64,000 nucleotides of DNA, taken from positions 124,001 to 188,000 of the forward strand of contig QRDG01000925.1 in NCBI GenBank assembly GCA_012064385.1, read 5' to 3'. Both the position numbers and the translations under genes were made by a program. The stretch comes from Puccinellia tenuiflora. Lineage: Eukaryota; Streptophyta; Magnoliopsida; Poales; Poaceae. Each line of letters opens with the position of its first letter. Position 1 is the stretch's first letter. The notes under the pieces were generated by a model that searched no databases, had not been told where the DNA came from, and saw only the letters and a program-made list of their open reading frames with translations. Shown here piece by piece: positions 35,856 through 45,322 of this stretch.

Positions 35856-37219
35856 TGATGCATCCAAAATGCATCCACTTTTCCAAGCACTTTGCCTCAT
35901 AATTTGCTCCGGGATCCTTCCATATTTGAATAAAATTGCTGATTCTGATGCTGTTTTTAGCAAAGTCTCTCCTCTGGCTATTTTTGCAGGAAATAAAATC
36001 GGGGAAAAATACCACGTCACTTTTTCTGAAAAAGAAGCACGATGGACAAAAGGATGGACACGAGGGGGTGCCAGAGGGCCAAATGAGGTGGCCCCACATG
36101 GCCCATGTACCTGGCCGCGTGGGCCCACCCCAAATGGGCCTCGGGCACCGTCTCGCCTCCGGTCTTCGACGTACCCCTTTATATACGAGAAAAAACGCTT
36201 GCCCTAGGAGGGGAGGAGCTTTCGCGAAACACACCGCCGCCGCCACCACGTTCTTCGTTTCGGGGACAGATTGGTCCAGGATTTCTCCTCCGGTGGAGGG
36301 ATCCGGAGGCCGTCTTCACCGCCATCTTCACCGCCTTCATCTCCATCGACCATGAGCTCTTTCTCCATCACCATGTGTGAGTAGTTTGCTGTAGGCATGT
36401 GAGGTGGATGGGGATTGGATGAGATTGACCATGTAATGCTACCCGTTGTTCGATAATCCTAGGGTTTATCTTGAGGATACTTTTGTATTGTGTTGGTGCA
36501 CTTATGCTATGTTTAATGCTTGCTACTAGGGCCCGAGTGGCATGATTTCAGTACTGAACTTATTTGCTTCATCATATAATTGAGTTTGGTATTTACCTGC
36601 AATGTGTATCACCTGCTATTGTGCTGAACCTGCGAACCCTAAAAGTGACATATAGGGAAAACAAGGGGGAGATGTTTTAGTTTGAGGATCCTATGTGTTT
36701 ATGGAGTGTTAATGCATTGTCCCGGTCTACACGAAAGGGTAGACCTTAATTACCTGTAGTTCCAAGTTGGCCCCGGTGAAATGGGCAGGTAGGGCAATAG
36801 ATGTTGTGCAAATTCTCTTGGTTAGTACGTACAACTATTTAAGGAACACATACCTACATACATCGGAGTTAGAGAAAAACCCCATTGCTAGCTTTATTTT
36901 ATTATATGATCAATCTCATTCATGCAACGCCCCGCTGTCACCTCATGCCTACGTTTTAAATCTCTGAGTTACACTTTCACTTTTCCGGTGAAAACTGTGA
37001 AATCCTTGTCACTATTGCTGTTTTATTTCTGCTCGCTTGAATCTTTTACTGCCATCACTATTACTGCTGCAAGTTATTGATATACAGGTGTGGTTGAGAG
37101 TGACGCCTCAATTGCTAAGGTCTTATTAATATTCTTGTGTTCCCATCGTGTCGAACTATAAATTTGGGGTAATACTTCCCAACGAAGACTTCAGCGATCC
37201 CCTATACTTGTGGGCATCA
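35856..37219 (+). repeat. 3' LTR of the 13.2 kb element
   Basis: 1364 bp, the same length as the 5' LTR, with the same TGATGC and GCATCA ends and a TATA-like box at 36178-36186. The target duplication GTAAG follows at 37220. Confidence 0.93.
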
Positions 37220-37420
37220 GTAAGCCGTGAGGGCAGCACCAAAATGTAGCCAATGTGTACACCAGTGGCGTGTCTAGGAAAAAATTGTAGGGTGGGCACA
37301 CTCTCTAATTTTTTTTCCACACACCAAATGAACAATATAAACAGCAAATCAGTATGAGGCAGTAGTATTGATGTTCGTTTTTAGAATGCCGATGATTAAT
37401 TATGCTGCACAAATCCATGT

Positions 37421-37795
37421 CTTTTTCTTCGAATGTCGATGATTAAAATGAAGTGACACCGCGTAATCCGTGGTGGAGCTAGTGAGCCTTGTGATATGCA
37501 TGAATACACATCTTGTGCATACTACTTGGCTCACTAGCACCATCACGGGAATATGTGTCCGACCTAACTATGAGGCACACATCCAAATCATTTCTGTTTG
37601 CTTTAGTCTTTTTCTTCGAATGCCGATGATTAAAATGAAGTGACACCATGTGATCCCGGGGATGGCACTAGTGAGCCTTGTGATATGCACGAATACACAT
37701 CGTGCATCCTACTTGGCTCACTCGCACCATCCCTGGAACTTTTGTGTGTCCAATCTAAGTATGAGGCACACATCCAAATCATTTCTGTTTGCTTT
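37421..37795. repeat. 187 bp tandem duplication, each unit with a hairpin
   Basis: Two units (from 37421 and from 37608) share tgccgatgattaaaatgaag, cttgtgatatgcatgaatac and atccaaatcatttctgtttg. A third partial start lies at 37385. Inside each unit, gctagtgagcc (or ctagtgagcc) and ggctcactagc (or ggctcactcgc) face each other about 45 bp apart and could fold into a stem. The repeat lies in the CACTA interior. Confidence 0.75.
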
Positions 37796-37941
37796 AGTAT
37801 TTCTCCGAGAATGCCGATGATTATTGTGGCCGTACAATTGAGTTAATTACTTATAGTATCGCCTACAGTTGACCTCTTCATGTCACAAATAGTTTATAAT
37901 GTGTTATGAAGTGTTTATGTGACAATCGATATTTGCAGGAA

Positions 37942-38524
37942 ATGAATACCCCGTGTGCTAGTTGTGGCAATGCTAGATGCAAAAACAAGAAGTTTGTTAT
38001 AGTGCTCTGAGCGGACTTTGAAGCTTTGACGGTATATTATTTGAATTTCAATTGTGTGCTTGTTACTATATGGGACTACTTAATCTTTGTTGCTAACTGC
38101 TAAGTACTCTCACTACATGATTATCTCATTGAGTTAAATAATGTACACATGCTTCATGATTTGTTTTTTATCTTTTGGCCAGACCATCCCATGCAGTGCA
38201 AGGAGGGACTTCATGAAGCATGTCAGGGAAGACATTTGTCAGGAAGGGACATTTGAGGTCACTCTCGTCCAGATGACCAAGGCCAAAGACTTCATAGTTC
38301 GTGTCACCAACGAGGCAGGCCGAATCTATTTCGGTTGCCCTCGTTAGAGAGCCCTTGTACGGGCTTATGGGATGGAGGCCGGTAGGAGGTGCTTATTCTA
38401 TCTTGACCACGGCGATACCGACGTTAACGTATTTTACAGGACCGCTGACAGTGACTCTGAGTTCTCTCAAGACGACGGTCAAGACCCGAGAGATGATGAC
38501 AGCATCATTGTGTTTGATGGTTGA
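37942..38524 (+). pseudogene. Decayed B3-like gene carried by the CACTA element
   Basis: Two exons can be read. The first is 37942-38031, after a ttgcag acceptor at 37933-37938, starting with ATG and two C-x2-C-like pairs. The second is 38183-38524, after a ggccag acceptor. They join in frame over a 151 bp intron to about 143 codons. The second exon has FEVTLVQMTKAKDFIVRV, then YFGC, GMEAGRRCLFYL and VNVFY, which resembles the beta-barrel core of plant B3 DNA-binding domains, followed by an Asp-rich tail. Two in-frame stops (TGA at codon 23 of exon 1 and TAG at 38345) show decay. Further 5' exons may have existed. It may be a captured host gene or a CACTA-borne gene family. Confidence 0.5.
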
Positions 38525-38719
38525 ATAGATAACGACAGTCTCATTATTTCGAATTCTAATATTTGGACACTTGTTGCTATTTCAAATTGTAATAATATGA
38601 TGAACTATGATTGTGATCAACTTTGTGTACTTATACTGTTTTGGAAATTGTGTATTTGTACTGATTTTGTCAAATATTTCTCTATATATACTGCTGGAAT
38701 ATACGGCTGGAGAGAAAAT

Positions 38720-38935
38720 CAGAGAATACACCGCTGGCGAACAAGCATGAGATTCGCCAGTGGTATGTGGTCTACCGCTGGCGAACTAGTGTCTCGTAGT
38801 TCGCCAGCGGTAAGTGTCCTTACCGCTGGCGAACAGACGTTCGCCAGTGGTAAGCTATTACCACTGGCGATATTAGCGCTGGCGAACCACCTGTTCGCCA
38901 TCGGTAGCCAAAACAGGTTCGCCAGTAATAGGGGT
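38720..38935. repeat. Right CACTA subterminal repeats
   Basis: About ten copies of ttcgccagcggta and its complement. One pair near 38800 forms a near-perfect palindrome with 15 bp arms and a 4 bp loop. It mirrors the left end. Confidence 0.88.
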
Positions 38936-38951
38936 TTTCCTACTAGTGGAC

Positions 38952-39077
38952 ATAGCGAGCGGAGGCCCATGCCCTGCGGCGGCAAGGCAGATAAGATGAA
39001 AGCAGTTAGATAAGATAAGTGGACAATAGAGATTTATTTCCTTTTTCCTTGTAGTTTGCTACAAGTCTGTCTACCGC
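38952..39077. other. Spacer right of the CACTA element
   Basis: Short sequence between two CACTA-type ends, and no gene is seen. It should continue from the sequence left of 22903 if the CACTA insertion were removed. Confidence 0.4.
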
Positions 39078-39285
39078 CACTACTGGAAAAAGGCTTATAG
39101 GTAAGCCACGTAGCCATGGCGCACTGTCAGCATGGTGCGCCATGGCTAAGTATGCGTGGCGCACCGCTTGGTGCTGCGCCACTGACACCAACTTAGCCGT
39201 GGCGCAGGTTTCTAAGAAGTGCGCCACGGCTAAGATGGGCCCTGGCCGGCCGGCCTCTGCGCACTCAGGCGTGGCGCGGCACAAA
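39078..39285. mobile_element. One-ended CACTA fragment
   Basis: It begins CACTACTGGAAAAAGGC and carries a different subterminal repeat (gccgtggcgcac, gcgccatggctaag) in about eight inverted and direct copies. The opposite end is missing and the right limit is approximate. It is a different CACTA family from the one at 22906. Confidence 0.65.
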
Positions 39286-39729
39286 CCATGTGATATCTTG
39301 AACCATGTGATTTATTTATGATTCGTGTTCTGTCGGGACGGATGCGGCGATATTGTGGAGTGATGGCGATGGCGGAGGCGAGAATGGAACAAGGCAAAAG
39401 CCGTGATGTCACGAAGCAGCGATGATGGTGCATACGCTTGGAACAATATTGTGGAGATTCGTTGTGTGAGGGTTAGTGCTGGAGGGTGGGGCACTAGATT
39501 GATCTTGTTCATGTTCTAAATTAATATTTTTCGCCATATTTTGTTTTGGCCTAGTCTCTCCTCAAAGAGAACAATTATTAGTGTGAGGAATTTAAATATA
39601 ACTGTATTACGATAAATTTGTTCTTGATTCCTAATTTTACACCAGCCAATATATCAGCATGATCACTTGGAACACCATGGGAATAATTAATTAGAACTGC
39701 CCAAAGGGCAATGCAGAATGGGTTGCCTC
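39286..39729. other. Downstream flank of the MEG-like pseudogene
   Basis: No gene is recognised. The last part (39690-39729, agaactgcccaaagggcaatg) matches 21445-21475 next to and inside exon 2 of the intact MEG-like gene, showing that the duplication extends to here. Confidence 0.4.
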
Positions 39730-39865
39730 CACTACAAGGGAAAATGGATTTAGTGACAAATTCCTTTTGTCACTTAATACCCAATTTTCGTCACCGATTA
39801 AGGGTGGGTGACAAAAATAGGGCGTCACTAGGTTTGTCACCGAAAGTCATAGATTCATGGGGGTG
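39730..39865. mobile_element. CACTA-like end fragment in the MEG-like pseudogene
   Basis: Relative to the intact copy, about 136 bp are inserted. They start CACTACAAGGGAAAATGG, a standard CACTA end, and contain gtgacaaa and tttgtcac repeats. The other CACTA end is absent, so a deletion followed insertion. The right limit is set where similarity to 21500 resumes. Confidence 0.6.
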
Positions 39866-40305
39866 ACGAGATGCTTGAAGAAGAAGGTATTTTGCACTCT
39901 ATGTCGCATAAGTACATCGATTCGTAGCAGTCGTCCTTTACTAAACAACAGTAGCAAAAGGATGAACTTTTGCAATCCTAGGCATGCTTTTTGTATGTGC
40001 ATAATCCGTTTGGTAAATTACCTTCTCGTTGCCCTTGTCGTCAATGGTGCGGCCTACACAACAAATAGATATCAACCAACAACCATAACTATCCATACAA
40101 GTCCCCGATATTGATTAATCAAATCAAACAAGGCGAAATTATGGATAATTAACCTTTGGTCTAATGCTAGATCTAAGAACTAGCTAGCTAGTTAGTATAT
40201 TAAGAGGAAATACTAGTACTTACAGTTTGCATGGATAGCAAAGCACATGAGGAGAACAAATGCGACTAAGGCTGGTGCATGAGCAACGCTGGTGTGCTTC
40301 CCCAT
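39866..40305 (-). pseudogene. MEG/ESF1-like pseudogene, second copy
   Basis: Exon 1 (40305-40224) is intact. It encodes a signal peptide starting MGKHTS and ending MCFAIHAN, with the same GTAAGT donor and a conserved acceptor (exon 2 starts at 40053). In exon 2 a 14-base stretch replaces the AAA codon of the intact copy (net +11), shifting the frame. A TAG stands where the intact copy has CCA before the second mature cysteine. The 3' end is cut by the CACTA-like fragment. The remaining codons still show the CYCC pattern, so decay is recent in evolutionary terms. It could only make a truncated secreted peptide without the full cysteine set. Confidence 0.75.
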
Positions 40306-40890
40306 CGAGACAATGCAATTGCACTTCGATACTTGCTTGGTGTTTTTTTTAGCAAACTTGCTTGTTGTTTTCTGATAGATGTACTCTAGAAGATCATGCT
40401 TGATCTGTCCACACATTGTTCACGTACTTATAGTGTGTATGTGTGAGACAGAGAAGGCGAAACTCAATCCGAGGATACAAATTCACCTCCTCAAAAAATA
40501 CGCCTAGCAAAAGAGTGATTATTACTTGGAATTAGTTGTGGCCTATGTAAATATAGCCTTAGAATACATATTAGTGTAATTATCAGTATAATATATCCTT
40601 ATCATACATTAGTGTAATCAATATAATATATCCTTAGAATACATTAGTGCTAAAAAAAATAGTACCGTGTCGAATTTTCCCCATTTTTCTAGACAAGTTT
40701 CCAACTATAGAGTCATGCATGTATTTTTAGAAACTATAGAGACATGCATGTCTGGCTGTGTTTTCCTGACGGTAACAACATTTGCCGTTGCTTAACTTGA
40801 CGTGTTGCACATATCCTTTTTCGTATTGCATTTTTTTTGAGAACTTTTTCATATTGCAAACCTTGAGGGTTTTTTGAGTTGTGTCATGGG
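40306..40890. other. Upstream region of the MEG-like pseudogene
   Basis: This is similar to 21860-22400 upstream of the intact copy (shared ttagaatacatta phrases, gcatgcatgt, the tcatggg end). It ends abruptly at 40890, where the Tat-type element begins. Confidence 0.55.
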
Positions 40891-40981
40891 TGTCGGCACA
40901 GTGGAAACCAGGGTACCACGGGCCGGCCTGCCAGGGCCCACGACACTCTTCAGAAGATTTCGCTAAGGACCAGGCTCTCCA
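40891..40981 (+). repeat. 5' LTR fragment (91 bp)
   Basis: It matches the first 91 bp of the 3' LTR with one visible difference (cacagtgg versus cacaatgg). It then jumps directly to leader sequence 40 bp before the gag start. About 0.9 kb of LTR and the primer site are missing. Confidence 0.85.
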
Positions 40982-41020
40982 GGTAGGGGGCTGAGGCGCA
41001 TCTTCAACCTCGACACAGCC

Positions 41021-43445
41021 ATGGCCGGCTCTCGCGCCGAACGTCTCGCTCGCCGGACAGCCAGCGCCGCCACCGCTCCTGCTGGCAACCTGCGCGGCCG
41101 CCCGCGCGGGAGCGCTGCTCCGGAGCGCCACGTCGACCCCGAGCCCCGCGTCGAGCATCCAGAGGACTACAACGACGACCACGCCGAGGACGACCTCGGC
41201 GAAGAGGAAGCTTCCTCCCTGCACCCGTCGCGGGACCGCGCTGCCTCCTCGCTGGGCCGCCCTGCGCCCAGCCCAGCCACTGCGCTTCTCATGGTGCAGG
41301 AGCTGCTGCAGTACCGTCCCACGCCGGAGGCTCAAGAAGCTTGGCTCAACCGCCTCTCCGAGCTCGTCGGCGCCGCTCGCGTCGCCGCTCCTGCACCGTC
41401 TCGTTCGCTGGTTCCCTCAGCGCGCATGGGGGACGTGGCGCACAGCGCACCTCCTGCACCCCCTCTTCATCCCGCGCCCGCTCCGGCTCCACCGCAACCT
41501 GCTCCAGCGGGGGCTCCTCCTCGCGAGAACCGCGCTGCATCGCACGCATCGCCGCCGCATGACTGCCAATTCGTGCAGCGAGCCCCGGAGGACGCACGCG
41601 CGAGCATCGAGCGCGGGCAGAATCGCCACAACCGCGCCGTCCAGGACGTCGCCACCGCGGGGCGCCACCTCCGCACCACCCTCGCCAACGGCGTGGTCAC
41701 CTACGGCACGACGGTTGTGTTCACTCGCAGCCTCCGTCGCGTCGTCTGGCCGGTCAAGTTCAAGCCGGATCTGCCTCCGCGCTACGACGGCAAGAACAAC
41801 CCCCTAGAGTTCCTGCAGCTCTACACTTTGGCCATCCAAGCCGCGGGGGGCGACGACAGAGTCATGGCGAACTGGTTCCCCATGGCCCTCAAGGACTCCG
41901 CGTCCTCGTGGCTCACGAACCTCCCCGCTGAGTCCATCAACACCTGGGAGGATCTCTGCCGGTGCTTCGTCACGAACTTCAAGGGCACGTACGAGCGCGG
42001 CCTCACGTACAACGACCTCCGCGGTGTACGCCAGAAGCCTGGCGAGACCCTCCGCAAGTACATCCAGCGTTTCAGCCAGGTGCGCAACAAGATCCCCAAC
42101 GCCACCGACGCGCAGGTCATTTCGGCCTTCCAGGCTGGAGTCACGGGACGTGTGGATGCTCGATAAGCTTGGCATCCACGACAACATCACCACCGTCGTC
42201 AAGCTCTTCGACTTGGCGGACAAGTGCGCCAAGGCTGAGGAGGGCCGCTTGTTCGTCAAGAACGAGCCAGGGGACCCTGCCGAGGGATCCAAGAAGAAGA
42301 AATCCACCGAGAAGCGCAAGACCACTACGGTCCTCGTAGCTGAACCTGACGCCAAGCAGCCACACGCTGCCGCTCCAGCCGCGGGCCCCGAGAAGAAATA
42401 TGATCGCCCCTTCTGCATCTACCACAACAGGCATTCCCATGCCACCGAGGACTGCTACGACCTCAAGAGGCTTCGCGAGGCTCGCGAGGATCGCGAGCGG
42501 CAGCAAGGTCGCGGTGGCCGCGGCGGCGGCCGCGGCGGCCGTGGGGGGCGACGCTGGAACAACAACAACTACGACGAAAACTACCAGCAGAACCCTCAAG
42601 CCAACGCCGTCCAGCCCGCGAACGACAACCTCCCTGCCGAGACTCCTGAGGGCTACCAGGTGCCTCGCAAGGCCGCTTGCATCCTCGGCGGGGCTCAGGC
42701 CCCCAGCTCCAACCGCCACTTCAAGCAACTCGCTCGCGAGATCGCGGCAGCGCTTCCCGGGGTTGAGGCCTCCAGGCCCCTCAAGTGGTCCCAGTACCCC
42801 ATCACCTTCGACTCCAGCGACCACCCCCAGTCCACTTCAACTGTTGGCACCATCCCGCTGGTCTGCACCCCCACCATCAACAACATCGCAGTCTCTAAGA
42901 CGCTCATCGATGGGGGTGCAAGCCTCAACGTCATCTCTGTCAAGACCTTCGAGAAGCTTCAGGTACCTTACGAGCGGCTCATGCCCACCAGGCCCTTCTC
43001 GGGGGTGACAGAGGGTCTCACGACCCCTCTGGGGCAAGTGAGGCTCGCGGTCACCTTCGGCACGCAAGCCAACTACCGCACCGAGCTGATCGACTTCGAC
43101 GTCGCGCACATCGGCCTACCCTACAACGCCATCCTCGGCTACCCCACCCTTGCAAAGTTCATGGCGGTGACCCACCACGCCTACAACCTCGTCAAGCTTC
43201 CTCGCTCGGGTGGCACCATCGTCATCCGCGGCATGGTCTCAGACGCTCTGTACGCTGCGCAAGCGGCCTACAAGGCTGCCGCGGTGGCGTCCCCCGCTGA
43301 CGAGGATGAGGAACCCCTCCCGAGGCCCCCCGCGAAGAAGAAGCAGCTGTTCTCTCAAGAGAAGACCGCGACGAAGCAGGTGCCTCTTGAGGCAAACGGC
43401 TCGGGGGCTAGCGTCACCATCGGTGCCAACTTGCCTCCCAAATAG
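41021..43445 (+). pseudogene. Tat-type gag-protease, frameshifted
   Basis: The gag starts at 41021 (gccATGGcc) with a long Ala/Pro/Arg-rich region, then the gag core (about residues 240-380) with LPPRYDGKNNPLEFLQLYTL and the later FSQVRNKIPNATDAQ. A frameshift near 42135-42160 moves the rest to another frame: a CCHC-like knuckle with CIYHNRHSHATEDC, a Gly/Arg-rich patch, and a retropepsin domain with IDGGASLNVIS. The frame ends at TAG 43443-43445, directly followed in the same frame by reverse transcriptase linker sequence. The same TAG occurs in the duplicated copy (45320-45322). Confidence 0.85.
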
Positions 43446-44775
43446 GAAAGCGCGCTCGTCGCCTTCCTCAGGGCAAACTCTGACCTGTTCGCATGGACAC
43501 CGTCAGATATGTTCGGAGTACCGAGGGAGGTGATCGAGCACCACCTAGCCGTGTGTCCAAACACACGCCCCGTGAAGCAAAAGGCGCGGCGCCAGGCGCC
43601 AGAGAAGCAAGATTTCATCGTTCAAGAAGTAGAGAAGTTGAAGAAAGCTAGCATCATCAAAGAAGTTGTCTATCCCACTTGGCTCTCCAATGGTGTGGTC
43701 GTCCCCAAGCACAGCGTAGGAAGCCGCCTCTGCATCGACTTCACCGACCTCAACAAAGCTTGCCCCAAGGACCCCTATCCCCTCCCGAGGATCGACCAGA
43801 TCGTGGACTCCACCGCCGGCTGCGAACTACTCTGTTTTCTGGATGCCTTCTCAGGCTATCACCAGATCAAGATGGCGAAGGAGGACGAGGAGAAGACAGC
43901 ATTTCTCACCCCTTGCGGTGTGTTTTGCTACGTCTGCATGCCTTTCGGCCTGAAAAATGCCGGTGCCACTTTCCAGTGCCTCATGAGGATCGCCTTGGGG
44001 GGCTCAAATGGGAAGGAATGCAGAGGCCTATGTCGATGACATCATGGTCAAGACCCGCGAGAAGGGCACGCTCATCAAGGACCTCGAGGAGACCTTTGCC
44101 AACCTGCGCAAGGTAAACATCAAGCTGAACCCCGCCAAGTGCGTCTTCGGGGTCCCTTCAGGCAAACTCCTCGGGTTCCTGGTGTCTCATCGTGGCATCG
44201 AAGCAAACCCCGACAAGATCAGGGCCATAGAAGAGATGCAGCCTCCTCGTCGCCACAAGGACATGCAACGCTTAGCGGGATGTATGGCCAGCCTTGGCCG
44301 GTTCATCTCCAAGTTCGGCGAGAGGGCGCTGCCGTTTTTTAAGATCATGAAGAGGTCCGGTCCTTTCAAGTGGACCCCTGAAGCGGCAAAGGCCTTCGAG
44401 GACCTGAAGAAGTATCTGGCGAGCCCACCCATCATGGTTGCCCCACGCCCTCGCGAGCCTCTGAAGCTGTATCTTGCAGCCACTCCTCAGACGGCAAGCG
44501 CGGTCTTGGTGGCTGAAAGGGAAGAGCCAGTCCTCGCCAAGCAGAGCTCCGCCTCGCCAAGCCCAGAACTCCACGACAAGGAAGCAGCCTCGTCAAGCCT
44601 CCAGCCTCATGTCGAGCCTCTACAAGTGGGGCCTCAAGAGAGCCTCGACAAGGACTCCACCGAGCCTCGAGAGGAGCCAACCGCTGCCACGTCAACAACC
44701 ACCCTCGTCGAGCATCCCGTGTACTTCGTCAGCACAGTGCTGCGGGACGCTCGCGAGCGCTACCCCATGCAGTAG
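43446..44775 (+). pseudogene. Tat-type reverse transcriptase, first copy, broken
   Basis: It contains linker sequence, then the RT fingers and palm with SRLCIDFTDLNKACPKDPYPL, then FLDAFSGYHQIKM and MPFGLKNAGATFQ. An extra G in a run at about 43992-43997 breaks the frame immediately before the catalytic YVDD, which continues in another frame from 44008. The segment ends in a premature TAG at 44773-44775 and is cut at the N. Confidence 0.85.
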
Positions 44776-44867
44776 AAGCTCCTTTTCTCGCTCCTCAGCG
44801 CCTCCAGGAAGCTGCGCCACTACTTCCAGGGTCACCCCATCAGGTGGTCACCCCATCAAGGTGTCAN

Positions 44868-45322
44868 CAGGCCCTTCTCGGGGGTGACAGAGGGTCTCAC
44901 GACCCCTTTGGGGCAAGTGAGTGTCGCGGTCACCTTCGGCACGCAAGCCAACTACCGCACCGAGCTGATCGACTTCGACGTCGCGCACATCGGCCTGCCC
45001 TACAATGCCATCCTCGGCTACCCCGCCCTCGCGAAGTTCATGGCGGTGACCCACCATGAACTACAACCTCGTCAAGCTTCCTGGCTCGGGTGGCACCATC
45101 GTCATCCGCGGCATGGTCTCAGATGCTCTGTACGCTGCGCAAGCGGCCTACAAGGCTGCCGCGGTGGCGTCCCCCGCTGGCGAGGATGAGGAACCCCTCC
45201 CGAGGCCCCCGCGAAGAAGAAGCATCTGTTCTCTCAGAGAAGGCCGCGACGAAGCAGGTGCCTCTTGAGGCAAACGGCTCGGGGGCTAGCGTCACCATCA
45301 GCGCCAACTTGCCTCCCAAATA
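44868..45322 (+). pseudogene. Tat-type protease C-terminal part, second copy
   Basis: This begins mid-protease at the N and repeats the sequence from 42989. A change near 45056 (caccatgaactac in place of caccacgcctac) and one near 45210 shift the frame. It ends in the same AAA TAG GAA context as the first copy. Confidence 0.8.

Larger units (their letters stand above)
24050..37219 (+). mobile_element. Complete 13.2 kb LTR retrotransposon lacking pol (WHAM/Sabrina-like)
   Basis: Two LTRs of identical length (1364 bp, TGATGC...GCATCA) enclose a tRNA-Asp primer site, a gag-protease gene, an Athila-type extra ORF and a purine tract. GTAAG flanks both sides (24045-24049 and 37220-37224). No reverse transcriptase, RNase H or integrase is found between 28117 and 35855, even after removing the nested solo LTR and TRIM, so it must be mobilised by enzymes from a relative. 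By eye the two LTRs differ at about 31 positions with no gap (about 97.7 percent identity). With a commonly used grass LTR rate of 1.3e-8 per site per year this is under about one million years. Confidence 0.92.
22906..38948. mobile_element. CACTA DNA transposon with nested insertions
   Basis: The left end is CACTAGTAGGAAAAGGG and the right end reads inward as CACTAGTAGGAAAACCCC. The flanking triplet is GAC on both sides (22903-22905 and 38949-38951), the 3 bp duplication of CACTA elements. After removing the nested LTR element (24050-37219) plus one duplication, about 2.9 kb of CACTA sequence remain. It has subterminal repeats at both ends and a decayed B3-like gene, but no TNP2-type transposase, so it is non-autonomous. 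The nested element shows the CACTA was already here when the LTR element arrived. Confidence 0.88.

Noticed and set aside
41804..42824. Minus-strand frames of over 200 codons opposite Tat gag
   Set aside because: They are shadows of a GC-rich coding strand with third-position G/C. They have no domains and are not where Tat antisense ORFs lie.
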